A DNA stretch of 64,000 bases from Paulinella micropora (taxonomy: Eukaryota; Cercozoa; Imbricatea; Euglyphida): contig BJOX01000100.1 of NCBI GenBank assembly GCA_009731375.1, forward strand, positions 623,585 to 687,584, written 5' to 3'. A program made the translations under genes and the position numbers. Each line of letters begins with the position of its first letter. The stretch's first letter is position 1. Below the pieces are notes generated by a model. That model was not told the DNA's origin and did no database searches. It was given only the letters and a program-made list of their open reading frames with translations. Shown here piece after piece: positions 27,941-39,946 of the stretch.

Positions 27941-28743
27941 ATGTCGACAGAGACTAGCGAGGTGAGTGATTATCTGGACACGCTAGCAGAAGAAGAAGAA
28001 CGAATGCAGCGAGGAGATGGAGGAGGGGATGAAGGAGGAGGAAGAGAAGAAAAAGAAGAAGAAGAAGAAGAAGTAGGGGGAGGAGTAGGTGGGGGAGTAG
28101 AAAGAAGCAGGCGAAGAGTAATCGAACGAGGAGTAGGAGGACGAGGAGTAGAAGAAGGAGTAGGAGAGATGCAGAAGAAGAAGAAGGAGGAGGAGGACTT
28201 GAACAAGGAGAGAGCAGTGGGGCATACGGTAACCCACCTGCTGATACAGGAGGAGAACGACAAATGATAAATTTGACTGAGGAGAAGGAGACAACACAGG
28301 AGGAACAGCAGTGGGTGCAAGACCACTACGACCTCTCTAAAGAAGACTTTGATATCAGCATGGGGGCAGAGAAGGACACTTATGTGTGGATCCCTCCTGA
28401 TTTGAGACGAGTGGGGGGTCGTACTAAAGGGGATGTCTATATCCCATTATCCGACACCGCCCAGCTCCTCTGCAAACTGGTCTCCAATGAAGAAGAGAGG
28501 AAGAAGGTGCAACATATTAAGTTTGGGAATTCACATACCCACCTTGAAATACTTGATGCTATCTTTGGGGTGTACACCCAAGCTCTGATTTGGGAACGTT
28601 CGTACGGCCCCCAGTGGGAGGGTTACCTCCAGTACGCACACCCAAGAGCAAGGGATAGACTCCTCGCGACTGGTCAGGAGGCAGTCGATATAGCAAACAT
28701 GAAAATTTGGCAGGGGTATACCAATTTTTTACGACTGAAATGA
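27941..28743 (+). CDS. Gag-like N-terminal region of the retroelement
   Basis: The ATG at 27941 opens an acidic, Gly/Glu-rich region to 28267. The frame then changes at an ATGA overlap (28264-28267) and continues to 28743. The second part has charged helices (for example EEERKKVQHIKF) and a YGPQWEGYLQYAHPRAR segment. No capsid motif is certain. Placement 5' of a finger-bearing Gag and of pol supports a Gag role in particle assembly. The overlap could be a programmed shift, but nearby frame changes look like ordinary indels. Confidence 0.5.
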
Positions 28744-29685
28744 AGGCTTTGGAGGAGGGGATGAGTGAGATGGAGAGAAGCATTAAGACGGCAGGAGAAC
28801 CTCATCCTGTGATTGATGAGGTAGACAAGACTGACAGGATTCTGACCAAGCTCAGATTGTTGGTGGCTGCGTTACTGCAAAAGGAGGCGTGGAAGAGATG
28901 GATTCCTACCAAGGATCAGTCTGTCCTTAAAACACTGCCAGCCCAAGGGACTGCAGCAGTACCGGTCACCAATAAAGCAGGTGTTGATCAATATGTGGAG
29001 AAATATAATTTGATCCGATCTGCTTATGAGTTGGCGGGCTTTGTCACTCATGCTCAAAAGCTGGTGATAACTGAGAAGAAGAAGGCGAAAGAAAGGGACG
29101 AGTTCGAAAAGAGGATGAGATTGGAAAAAATAAAAGCAAAAGTGAGTGGTGCAAGCGCACACCCTCCAACATATCCTACCCCACCAGCTCCTACCCCACC
29201 AGCCCCTGCAGCCCCGGGCTCAACTACGGTGGTGGTTACAAACACTGAGAAGAAGGATAGGCAAAACATCATAAATGCCTTCAAGGGAAAGAAAGGAGGA
29301 GTGGCAAGTCTCATGCTCTATGCCAAGACGAGCTCAGACAAAGACTCGGATGCTTCGCTTCTAAGCAAGCTCAAAGAGATCAATGCCTGTATGAAGTCTT
29401 TCCTTTGTGATGAGACTCAGGAATATGAGGCTCTTGTTACTGTCTTTGATCAATCTCTAGTCACGGAGGGATTGGATCTACCAATGTACAAGGCCTTGAG
29501 AAAGCAGGAGGAGCATAAGAGAAACAATTCAACAGGCCTAGACGTTCAGTGTGAACTGGCGGTGGCCACACTCATTTTATACTTTAAATCCCATGGATAC
29601 CAGCATCTCTGCACTGGTACTCTGATAGGATTTGAAATCTTTGAGACAGTGGCGGCGAGCTTGAGGAGTAGGGTTCTTGGCGGCG
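28707..29685 (+). CDS. Gag-like middle region of the retroelement
   Basis: A helical, Lys/Glu-rich frame starting inside the previous one. It includes EKKKAKERDEFEKRMRLEKI (a coiled-coil-like stretch) and a Pro/Ala/Thr linker (PPAPTPPAP). Beyond about 29680 this frame becomes implausible and the next frame takes over, so the annotated 3' part to 29819 is probably out of frame. Likely capsid or linker region of Gag. Confidence 0.45.
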
Positions 29686-30489
29686 ACCCTTACGGAGGTA
29701 GTCTCCTCCTATGGGCTATTCTATGGCCGCAAGCCAATCATTCTTTATTTTTTGTCGGCATTGCATACAGTTCATCCGAGCAAACTCGCTCAACTCATAC
29801 AACAATGCCAGACCTTTAGTGGAGTGAAGTCCAAGAACTTCCTAGAGACGCACGTGTTCGAAACCACGGTTCGAAACGTTGCTCCGGCAACACTATTCCA
29901 AGAAGTTATGAGTGCGTGCTCGAACTTGGACACAGTCACGGAGGCACACATGGCACAGGCAGGCGGTGTACCTGTTGGTGCGCAAGCTACGTACACAAGC
30001 CGAGTTGCCGGATGGAAGAGGCAGAGAGAGCCAGACCTTAAGGTCGCATGCTGGAGATGGTTCGCGGGCTTGCCATGTAAGGCACAGATGGAGGAGAGAG
30101 CCTGCTCTTTCAATCATGACAGGCAGAACCCAGCAGCAAGGGCTGACTTTCTAAGCAAGACGGAAGGTACTGCACCGGGCCTTTACCGGCTGCTTCAGAG
30201 TGCCTCTATGAACGAAGGCTGGTATGCCAATCAGTGCGATGACGGCGAGTTAAGAGAGGCGATCATTGCCTATATGCAGAGGATGGAGAAGAAGAAGGAG
30301 AAGGAGAGAAAAAAGAGGAAAAAAGAAGCCTCTCAAAGAGGACGAGGAGGAGGAGGAGGAGGAAGAGGAGGAGGAGCATGGAGAGCAACCTCGAGGTGGC
30401 ATGGAACCCCTCTGAGAGGAAGAGGAGGAGGTCGGGGATTTTATCCTCATGAAGGAAGAGCTTTTCGAGCTCCAGCCCCCCCCACCTAG
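29677..30489 (+). CDS. Gag C-terminal region with CCCH zinc finger and RGG box
   Basis: After about 120 residues of helical sequence comes C-x8-C-x8-C-x3-H (first Cys codon at about 30049, His codon at about 30114). This is a CCCH-type finger and not the usual CCHC retroviral knuckle. It is followed by a Lys/Arg/Glu helix and a Gly/Arg box (QRGRGGGGGGRGGG and a second GRGGGRG). CCCH plus RGG suggests binding of the element RNA. The natural start is upstream in another frame (near 29680). Confidence 0.6.
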   Translation: MAATLTEVVSSYGLFYGRKPIILYFLSALHTVHPSKLAQLIQQCQTFSGVKSKNFLETHVFETTVRNVAPATLFQEVMSACSNLDTVTEAHMAQAGGVPVGAQATYTSRVAGWKRQREPDLKVACWRWFAGLPCKAQMEERACSFNHDRQNPAARADFLSKTEGTAPGLYRLLQSASMNEGWYANQCDDGELREAIIAYMQRMEKKKEKERKKRKKEASQRGRGGGGGGRGGGAWRATSRWHGTPLRGRGGGRGFYPHEGRAFRAPAPPT

Positions 30490-30913
30490 AGGAGGAGGAG
30501 GCTCATGGGCTAGCTCCAACCCAAACTTCGGTCGAGGTCAGGCATACACTACCTCGGACGCAGAGACGACATCCTACACAGACGAATCTCAAGGTAACCG
30601 ATTCGAGGAGGAAGGAGAGAGGAAGGAGAAAACTGTGAAGTTTAACCCTCAAGTCACAGTGTTTTCTACTGCTGTTGTGCAGACTGGGCCAACACTTCCT
30701 CTATGTGAGAACAAAGACGTGGGTACACAGAGGCTGCAGCCCCAAGGTAGCTTCATACCCGTTCATACGTCACGATTACCAATGATAACTGTTGCAAATA
30801 GGAAGGCGAAGATGGCGATGGAGGCGAGGAGACCGATGGCAGGCGTATCGCCTCGGCCAATCAAACAATCAAATGTCAATGACCTCAGAGGACGGCGAGA
30901 AAAAAGACAATAA
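30449..30913 (+). CDS. linker between Gag and protease of the retroelement
   Basis: Continues from the RGG box after a frame change in a C-run near 30480. It is low in complexity and rich in Pro, Gly, Thr, Glu and Arg. It contains KTVKFNPQVTVFSTAVV, which may be the start of a beta-rich domain. There is no recognised fold. Confidence 0.4.
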   Translation: MKEELFELQPPPPRGGGGSWASSNPNFGRGQAYTTSDAETTSYTDESQGNRFEEEGERKEKTVKFNPQVTVFSTAVVQTGPTLPLCENKDVGTQRLQPQGSFIPVHTSRLPMITVANRKAKMAMEARRPMAGVSPRPIKQSNVNDLRGRREKRQ

Positions 30914-31041
30914 GTGCACACAGGTGCCACAAGACAATGTCTATGAGACAGTAAACGCCCCGGCACCGCCGGATAATAAAAACGTTAACGAGGTGAAACA
31001 AGAGGAGAAGAAGGAGGAGACAAGAGAGTTAGAGACAAAAT

Positions 31042-31480
31042 TTGGAACGTAAAGTTCTTGTTCTCGCAGCTAATATACACAGGCCTGATGCTTTGTGTTA
31101 TACGGAACTTTGTTGTGAAACTTTGAAGACTGTATTAAAAGTTGGTAATGATATGATGGCGAATATTAATATTGTCGGCCGGAAGTTTTTTAATCGATAC
31201 CGGGACTGGGTGGACGGAAATATGAAAAATTCGAAGGGCACTCTGAAGGGAGTGAGTAGCCGGACGGATATCACGGGCATCCATCACACTGACCTTTAAA
31301 TTGAAATCCGCACTAGTATACCGTATGGACCTCTATGTCGTCCCCGGTTACCACGGATCAATATTACTGTCGTATGACCGATTGGCTACGATGGGGGCTG
31401 TGATTGATTGCGCCGCACGGCGAGTGATATATGGAGTAAAAAGAGGAGAGGAGAACGATATTGATCCCTTTAACGCTACT
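31042..31480 (+). CDS. retropepsin-like aspartic protease with unusual active site
   Basis: The frame 31042-31299 holds V-G-N-D-M-M-A-N-I-N-I-V-G-R-K-F-F. This aligns with the D-[T/S]-G-A-x-x-N-x-[I/V]-x-x-x-F block of retropepsins but has D-M-M-A (31150-31161). After a frame change near 31300 comes LYVVPGYHGSILLSYDRL, then A-V-I-D-C-A-A-R-R-V, which matches the C-terminal I-L-G-x-D-x-L ... D-x-x-x-x-x-V part with S-Y-D in place of G-x-D. The position before RT is right for Ty3/gypsy. It may be inactive. Confidence 0.55.
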
Positions 31481-32308
31481 GACTCTTATGAGGCTTATGA
31501 GCTGAGTCTAGCGACGGATCACAAAAAGATTGCCATCGTACATGAGGCACTTGAGGTGTACGTTCACCCCCATGTCATAAGACCGGACGAGCTGTCCTGG
31601 ACCGACAATTGGGAATCCCAAGTGTGCACTGTCACAGTTCCCACATGCCATTGGGACAAAAAGTCTGTTGATGACTTAATTGAGAAGCGAAAGGAGGAGA
31701 TCATACATGTCGCACAAAGAAGCCCGTCGTTGGCAAGATTCGCGGAAGGAGTAGGAACAGATGTCCATATTACTAACGGATACTGTTTCCATGCGAAAGT
31801 AGGAGAAGAGAAAAGGGAGGCGTTTGTACCAAGGAGAACGGGGCGAATCCCGGATACTCCACCAGAAACTATTAAAAGTTTTATTACTGATTTCTGGGGT
31901 GACGAGCCCACGTGGCCGCGTTCACTAACTGAAGTGAAGAAATGCTTACGGACTTTATTTGAAAATAATAAGCCGTATACCATTATCCTGCCGTATAATG
32001 AGAAGTCGATATGGGCGCAGGAGATAAGGGACCGTCTTATTGATCATCCTATACCGGTACCCTCTCGCAAGCAACAGCTAGTGGTGGCTTGTCGTTTGGG
32101 AACTCGTGAGCAGAGCAGTGCATACAAGCGGAAGCTCAGAGACCTCGACAAGTTGAAATTGATACCGCAAGCATTCACATGCTTTGATGGTTTCTACACC
32201 CGTAAGGCTCCTTTGCAATACGCGAGACTTATAGACATGCTGGTGGAGCTCGGCAAAGATGATGAGCCGGACACAGTCACGTATGAGAAGACGCGCGTAC
32301 GGGCCTAG
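31481..32308 (+). CDS. spacer domain between protease and reverse transcriptase
   Basis: Same frame as the second half of the protease. About 275 codons are rich in charged residues, without a known motif. The frame ends in TAG at 32306-32308, but the next frame already reads well from about 32299 (TGLDDVSEEDLG), so the stop is a product of a 1-base shift and not a true end. Confidence 0.45.
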   Translation, partial: DSYEAYELSLATDHKKIAIVHEALEVYVHPHVIRPDELSWTDNWESQVCTVTVPTCHWDKKSVDDLIEKRKEEIIHVAQRSPSLARFAEGVGTDVHITNGYCFHAKVGEEKREAFVPRRTGRIPDTPPETIKSFITDFWGDEPTWPRSLTEVKKCLRTLFENNKPYTIILPYNEKSIWAQEIRDRLIDHPIPVPSRKQQLVVACRLGTREQSSAYKRKLRDLDKLKLIPQAFTCFDGFYTRKAPLQYARLIDMLVELGKDDEPDTVTYEKTRVRA

Positions 32309-32328
32309 ATGATGTCTCGGAAGAGGAC

Positions 32329-33380
32329 TTGGGCTTGGAGGACAGAGAACCCCTCAAGCAGACTAAGAAGATGTCTGATGAAGATTTCCAAGCGGCGGCA
32401 CGGAAAATCTTAGAAGAAGGAGTAGGCACGGAGAGGGAGAAGGAGCTTTTAAAAGCCAAATTAGAGGCGAACAAGGAAATTTTCGACCCTCCGCATGCAG
32501 GTGGTGTCAAGTCTGAGGACTTCACAGCGGTTATTTACAAAATATCGGGTGCGGAGCCGTCACCGGCACCACGAAGGGCGAACTTGAGTATACATGAGGC
32601 GAAGATAGCGGAGGAGCTAGCAAGACAGCTGCTCAATGAGGACTTTATTGAGAGATCAACATCTCCAATAGTCTCACAGTCGAGAATAGTGCCGAAGCCA
32701 GGAGGAGAATGGCGCCTGACAGTTAACTATGCTCGTGTTAACAAGGTGCTGGAGGAAGAGAGAAATCCTCTCCCGACATTAGAAAAAGGAAGGAGAGTAC
32801 TGCGGAATGCAAAATTCTATTCGGTCATTGACCTTAAGAATGGCTTCTGGCAGATACCACTGGAGGAAAAGTCCAGATGGCTGACGGCGTTTGTGGTGGG
32901 TATGGAGATATACCAATGGAAAGTGCTTCCAATGGGCCTCAAACAAGCCCCAGGACTCTTTCAGAAGGCGATGCAGAAGATGTTAAGCAGTCAATATGAT
33001 GATCTGACTGACCGAGGCTTTATGAGAAGGCGAAGACAGAAAGCGGGAGAATATGCATTTGTTATATCGATGACATTATCGTATACTCTAACACAATGGA
33101 GGAGCATATCGATCATTTGTCTGATATATTCAGGCGCATCGGAGCTTTTGGCCTGAAGTGTAATTTGAAGAAGTGTCAACTTGCCAAGACGAGTGTGACA
33201 TATTTAGGGTACGAGATCTCCCATAACCGAGTCTCGATATCCAAGGAGAAGAGGGAGGAGATTATGAATCGACCGATACCGAAGAACCGCACTGAATTGC
33301 ACTCATTCCTTGCGATGGCGCAATACTATAGCCAGTTCATACCCGATTGGGGCGCAACAGTGGGGCTAAGTTGGAGAGAA
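32329..33380 (+). CDS. reverse transcriptase of the Ty3/gypsy-type element
   Basis: Signature blocks in order: LLNEDFIERSTSPIVSQ, then RIVPKPGGEWRLTVNYARVN, S-V-I-D-L-K-N-G-F-W-Q-I (catalytic Asp), LPMGLKQAPGLFQKAM, Y-I-D-D-I (33063-33077) and TYLGYEIS. These are typical of Ty3/gypsy. The frame changes between about 32995 and 33060, so the catalytic YIDDI and the thumb lie in a second frame (33063-33383). The connection AKLERMIDFGDFEKW is in a third frame. Makes cDNA from element RNA. Confidence 0.9.
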
Positions 33381-33383
33381 TGA

Positions 33384-34181
33384 TTGATTTTGGAGACTTT
33401 GAGAAGTGGGGTGAAGAGGCTCAAAGATCTTATTTACAAAGACCCGAAGGACGGTGGACTGGTGTTAACGATGCCCGACTTCACGAAACAATTCGTAGTC
33501 GATACAGGTGCATCTAAGTTTGCGATTGGGGCGGTATTACAGCAGGAAGATGAGGAGAAGAAATTACGCCCAATTATGTTTATCAGTAGAAAGTTGTGTG
33601 TGGCGGAGAGAAACTATTGCACAAGGCAAAGAGAGGCGTTGGCGGTGGTATGGGCCCTCAAGAGGCTTAAAGAGTATTTGTGGGGAGGACCTCAATTTAT
33701 TGTCAGGACTGATCATCATAACCTGTTATGGTTGATGAATCATGAACAGACGGGACGGCTGGCGCGGTGGCAAGCGTTATTGTCTTGTTTCGATTTTACA
33801 ATGGTCCATCTACCGGGGAAGCGAAATGTGGTCGCTGATAGCCTCTCTAGGCTAGAGTTTAACTCAGAAGTATCGGCGTTGGTGTCCACGGTGGAGATGG
33901 AAGACTTGTCCACTGACAAGGTGTCGAGGTTAGCCACATTTGAGGCGATGGGGATGGCGAATGGAGTCCGATATGACCGCACGGGTCTACGGTACAGTCC
34001 ACAAGGCCCGGATCACGGGATATGTTGTGAACTACATACCCAGGAGGACGCTGAGTGGTCCTATGAGGTATATGAGAATGCGAAGGCGAACATAAGAGAG
34101 GAAGAGNNNNNNNNNNAAGGGAGGAAGAGGAGACGCAGGAAGCTTATGCGGAGCCTCCTCAAGAGCGGAGAAGTGACCTAG
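33384..34181 (+). CDS. RNase H domain and tether of the element
   Basis: VVDTGASKFAIGAVLQQ (first Asp), QREALAVVWALKRLKEYL (Glu), VRTDHHNLLWL (second Asp) and GKRNVVADSLSR (last Asp) give the full D-E-D-D set of Ty3/gypsy RNase H. The frame goes on into a linker and crosses the 10-N gap at 34107-34116. The first codons to about 33410 are probably out of frame. Confidence 0.9.
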   Translation: MILETLRSGVKRLKDLIYKDPKDGGLVLTMPDFTKQFVVDTGASKFAIGAVLQQEDEEKKLRPIMFISRKLCVAERNYCTRQREALAVVWALKRLKEYLWGGPQFIVRTDHHNLLWLMNHEQTGRLARWQALLSCFDFTMVHLPGKRNVVADSLSRLEFNSEVSALVSTVEMEDLSTDKVSRLATFEAMGMANGVRYDRTGLRYSPQGPDHGICCELHTQEDAEWSYEVYENAKANIREEEXXXXGRKRRRRKLMRSLLKSGEVT

Positions 34182-35320
34182 ACGATGACCCGGAGAGGAT
34201 CGGGGTACGGCTAGAAGATGGTACTATCCATATAGCTTCGCCTACCGCATGGAGGCAACAACAGGCTCAAGATCCGGAGTTTAAGGAACTCATACAGTTA
34301 TATCAGAACCCGGATGAGCTAAAGATGACGAAAGCGATCAAAGATCAGATGAAGGAGATGGGATGGAGAGATGGTCTCTTGTGGTATAAGGGCCTCCATG
34401 GTCGCTATGCGTCACAGCCGGACAAATGGACCCTTTGGGTACCGGAGAGTCTGAGACGATTTATAATTTTGTCGCTGCCAACAATTGCCCACTTTTGGCA
34501 CATCCGGGTCGACAACGAACTCATATGTTTATCGCGAGGCGATTCTGGTGGAAAAGGATGAAGGAGGAGATAGATCAGGCGGTGGATTCATGCATCCCAT
34601 GCAAGATCAACAAAACACCACTGAAGGCAAATTTTGGCCTGATAGGTGAACTTCCTCTTCACGCGGGGAATCATTGTTTGAGTTCATACACATTGATCAT
34701 GTGGAACCTTTCCCAGAATCGAAGGAAGGTTACAAATACCTCCTTACGGCTATTGACAGAGCCACCAATTATGTGTGGATCATCCCTGTCAAAGACGTTA
34801 CCGGCAAGACGACGGCCGAAGCGCTGATCGATAGGATCATCTCACAGATCGGAGTACCAAGAAAGATATGTTCTGATCGAGGCTCGGACTTTAATAACGA
34901 GGTCATCGACAAACTATCTAAGTATTACGGGATGAAATGGCAATATGTTACTGCCTATAACCCGCGAGCAAATGGGAAAATCGAGCGGGTACACAGACCC
35001 CTCAAAGCCTTGCTAAAGATGTATTGCACGAAGAAGGAGAATCAAAGAGCATGGGTTGGCAGCACCATCATTTGCGTTTGCAATGATCTGTCTACCCTCT
35101 ACGGCGTTAGGAGGCTCGAAGAGCTCAATCTCGCCATATCAGCTAGTATATGGGCGTGAGCCTGATATCCCGACTTCGCTCCTTCACCCAAAAGACACTT
35201 GGGCGGATGCGGATGAGTTGTTTGGGATGAGACTTAGAACGAAGATGGAGGCGGAGCAAATAGTTAGGGCGCATAGAGAGGCGGAGCGGCCGAAGGACTG
35301 ATGCTGAAGGGGTGCGACAA
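34182..35320 (+). CDS. integrase of the element (HHCC and DDE parts)
   Basis: In the frame of 34426-34660, L-L-A-H-P-G-R-Q-R-T-H then C-I-P-C form the HHCC zinc module. In the frame from 34674, FIHIDHVEPFP (Asp), KICSDRGSDFNNEVI (Asp) and NPRANGKIERVHRPLK (Glu) give the D,D-35-E core. After another shift, ISPYQLVYGREPDIP is the usual end of the core. At least three frames are used. Inserts the cDNA into the genome. Confidence 0.88.
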
Positions 35321-36411
35321 GCGCACGTGGATCAGATCAAGTTCCAGGTCGGGGATATTGTACTATTGTACCATCCTCAGGTCCCGAAGGAGTCAGCTCT
35401 AAGCTGTTTACTCACTGGAAAGGACCTTATCAAATCATGGAACAGACGGGACCTCTGAATTATAAGATCAGGGGTAGAGGGAAGATGCAAATTGTGAATG
35501 TACGAAGGCTGATTAAGTATGATCCCTTCTTACTGGAAGATGAATCCGTTGAGGAGGCGTTAAAACGGATGAAAGATGATTTCAAAGAGGTGCCGCCCAT
35601 CCACAAGGAGGCTGGCATAGACCAAGAAGATGCTTATCGGGCACCGATAGCTGAGAAGAAGGAGAGTGAAGTGGACAGTAAGGAGAAGACTGCCCGCATA
35701 AGCGAGGCGGGGACTCAGTCTAAACCTCCGCGACATCATGGCGGAAAGAAGGAGAAGATCACGGAGGCGCAGCTAAGGAGAGCGCGGAATGATCTTATCA
35801 ACGACCAACCGAGGAAGGCGATGAGGTCGATGCGATCAAAGGACGTCCACAAGGAGGACAAGGAGACGGACACTGACCCAAATGCGGGCAACGTCGAGAT
35901 CGTCCATGAGCGATGGAAGGAAGGAGATGCGATAGCAACCATCACATGGGTGCAAGACGCTTTTTATCTGATGAGACCAGCGGAACAACATGTTGCTGAT
36001 GACACTCTCTCAGACTTATATTTGATGCGGGTCGTGGCAGTCCCACGAAAAACGCGTGTCACACGGACACTCAAAATATCATCAGCCGCAAATATAATGC
36101 AACCGATACTCCAGTTCTGGAGAAGCATGGACCCGGTCGAGGATCCAAAGGCAAGACATTATCTGCCAGTATATAAAGACGCAAAAAGTCTCGAGACATG
36201 GAATGATACAATTACTCCCAGAGACAAGGACTACACTGCGTGGACCGTTCAGACACTGCCAAGGGGAGTGCTTGATATCCCTTTTGACTTATCGTTGGGC
36301 GGAATCCCTAATAAGATCTGGGACATTCTCGAACAGTCAAAGTTCGATCTGACTTTTGTTGGTGGCCCACCACCAGGCAAAGAAATCCGCGCCAGAAGAC
36401 GAAGGCAGTAA
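35321..36411 (+). CDS. GPY/F module plus long C-terminal extension of the element
   Basis: FQVGDIVLLYHPQV, then (one frame off) W-K-G-P-Y-Q-I-M, then LNYKIRGRGKMQIVNVRRLI form a GPY/F module. About 300 more residues follow in frame 35437-36411. First comes a charged linker, then a probable globular part (ERWKEGDAIATITWVQDAFY, LKISSAANIMQPILQFWRSM, WTVQTLPRGVLDIPFDLSLG) and a basic tail (RARRRRQ). It is not a chromodomain that I can recognise. It may target integration or be an added accessory domain. It ends in TAA. Confidence 0.65.
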
Positions 36412-37640
<1,229 letters not shown>

Positions 37641-37771
37641 CTAGTAGAGTCTATAAAAAGTTTGTTCTTGAAAGGTGGTGTGGTCTTTCCTGAAAGGTGG
37701 GCTGTATTGTTTGTTTGCTTGCCTGAGCGGAGGGAAAAGCTAACGCTGGTGCTTGTACAGGCGCCCGGAGA

Positions 37772-39196
37772 GATGGACCAACGCAGAAATCCCCACAATG
37801 ATCCCACCCTGGCACCAGTAGAATCGGTAGCAACAGCATCGGCACCAGCAAATCAACATCGGCGGAAACGCTGGTACCCAAAGAAACCAATGCAACGACA
37901 ACACCAGCAGCAGCGCTAGCAGAGGAGCAGTTGCCATGGCATGAGTTTATTACTTTTCTTCTTCGTGACAACACCAGCAGCAGCGATAGAAAAGTAGCTG
38001 CAAAACCTGCGTTTATTACTTTTCTTCTTCGTGACTTCACCAGCAGCAGCGCTAGAAAAGCGGCTGCAAAAACGGCGTCAGCGGTGTGAATCTCTCCTGC
38101 TCCTGTTGACCTTCTTACTTTTCTTCTTCATATCTATCTATCTATCTATCTATCTATCTACCTTCCAGGAAGTCTCTGCAACGTGCAGCAGCAGCGCCAG
38201 CAGCAGCAGCGCCAGCAGCAGCAGCGCCAGCAGCAGCAGCGCCAGCAGCAGCAGCGCCAGCAGCAGCAGCGCCAGCAGCAGCAGCGCCAGCAGCAGCAGC
38301 GCCAGCAGCAGCAGCGCCAGCAGCAGCAGCGTCAGCAGCAACTTGAACGGCGCCTGCAGCAGCAGCGCCAGCAGTAGCAACTTGAACGGCGCCTGCAGCA
38401 GCAGCGCCAGCAGTAGCAACGCCAGCAGCAGCAGCAGCGCCAGCAGCAGCAGCGCCAGCAGCAGCAGCAGCAGCAGCGCCAGCAGCAGCAGCGCCAGCAG
38501 CAGCAGCGCCAGCAGCAGCAGCAGCAGCAGCGCCAGCAGCAGCAGCGCCACAGGCTGTGGCCAAGCCTGGTCACAGCATGAACGCGCTAGGGTGGGTTTG
38601 CAATTGGTGACGAAAATCTCCAAAATAATCAAAAATCACAGTGAGGACGTGCTTGGCAATTGCACTGAGGATTGCGTTGAAGGAGGAATGGTACATATAT
38701 ATGCCACATTGCATGGTGAAGGGGATGGCATGGAAGGTGGCGTAACATTTTCAAGAAAATTTACTCTGCTGATGAAATCAAGGCGGGTGAGGGTCCCGTG
38801 CATTATTTTGTTGATACCAACAACAGCAGGATGGAAAAGCTTGCGCAACGAACAGAAACGTTACTTCAGGGGGGACGATCTGATGAATTGTGGGCACTGG
38901 CAGTGCTAGTTGAAGGTATCTTGAACACTACACCTGAGAAATCGGCGTGCAATCTTCTGCTTTTCCCGCGCTTCAGGAAAGCGTGGATGGCTGAAATAAG
39001 AGCCCTGGCTCCTCCGGGCAGCAACATGCCTTTAGCTTCGGTTTCGACAGCGGCCCTTGACAAAAGCGGTAGTGGCGGCAGCGACTGCGTCTTTAGCGGC
39101 GGCGGCGGTGACAGCAGCAGAAGCAACAGCAACATCATTACCAGCCACCACCAGCAGCAACATCCAACACGACTTGCAGCAACACGGCTTTCATAG
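37772..39196 (+). CDS. Ser/Ala-rich repeat protein gene, frame-broken
   Basis: A possible start, MDQRRNPHNDPTLAPVE, lies at 37772. A frame at about 37885-38090 holds two copies of ITFLLRD-x-TSSS-x-RK-x-AAK. A 15-bp repeat (38183-38560) then codes (SSSSA)n in the frame that continues to coding-like sequence at 38640-38760 (EDVLGNCTEDCVEGGMVHIY). After one shift near 38750 the reading goes on as SADEIKAGEGPVHYFVDTNN, and then to Leu/Glu-rich helix and a Ser/Asn/His-rich tail ending at 39196. No family is recognised. The globular part of about 150 residues around 38640-39060 is the best evidence for a gene. Confidence 0.4.
38183..38560 (+). repeat. AGCAGCAGCAGCGCC repeat
   Basis: A 15-bp unit with small variants is repeated about 24 times. 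It is open in all six frames (Ser/Ala, Gln/Arg, Ala, Leu). Confidence 0.95.
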
Positions 39197-39387
39197 TACC
39201 AGCATACTATTAGTGGCACCAGCGCATAGTGGCACCAGCGGCTTTGGTAGCACCAGCGCGTAGTGGCACCAGCGCTGGCACCAGCGCGTAGTGGCACCAG
39301 CAGCATTCCCAACGCTTGAATTTTTTTTTCATCAGATAGACACTTGGAAATTTGTATTATTAATTTATAAAAAAAGCTTGTATCCGG

Positions 39388-39440
39388 CCACCCCTTGTTT
39401 TACGTAGTTGGGGTGCCCAAACTGAGGGGGAGATTCGTAA
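39388..39440 (+). repeat. hairpin repeat family A, copy 1
   Basis: CACCCC (39389-39394) can pair with GGGGTG (39410-39415). It is followed by CAAACTGAGGGGGAG, which also follows the hairpin at 42980-43009. Confidence 0.55.
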
Positions 39441-39946
39441 ATCCACCCATACGGTGGTATTGCCTAGTATTAGAGCTGTAGAAAGTTAATTTGTTCGATT
39501 CTCCTGAACGATGATCTGTACTGATTTAGTTGTTTATCTGTATTGTTTATCTGTGTTTCTGAAAGGTGGACTGCACTAGCATCATTGAACCCGGCACCCA
39601 ACATAAAACACCACTGTCAACACCACCATCACTTCCAACATAGCAATCGCCACCTTGACCACAGCCACCACCGACGCTGCCAGGACCCCCAACACCACCA
39701 ACACTACCACCGTGGCAACAATATTACGGCGATGTTGCACTTCGAAGGAAAGAGCCTCAACAAAAAACCCAGCAGGAGCGGTCAACAGTTGCACCAACAG
39801 CCCAGCGTCACCACCACCACCGTCACCAGCATCACCACCAGCATGACCGCGACCAGACCATGCAGAGTGCAAGGTGGGATTGCGCATACTCTTTCGTTGG
39901 CTAGTAGTGTTTTCCCTTACCGTCGCTGTGTGCCTTTCGCGTACAG

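Larger units (their letters stand above)
27941..36411 (+). mobile_element. Ty3/gypsy-type retroelement, frameshifted, LTRs not seen
   Basis: The domain order Gag, protease, reverse transcriptase, RNase H, integrase, GPY/F module is that of Ty3/gypsy elements. The reading frame changes at about ten places although premature stops are rare, which suggests indels, by consensus error or recent decay. A 10-N gap lies at 34107-34116. I compared about 500 bp on each side by eye and saw no direct repeat, so the LTRs are absent, degenerate or farther out. An (AAT)n tract lies about 490 bp after the last codon. Confidence 0.85.
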
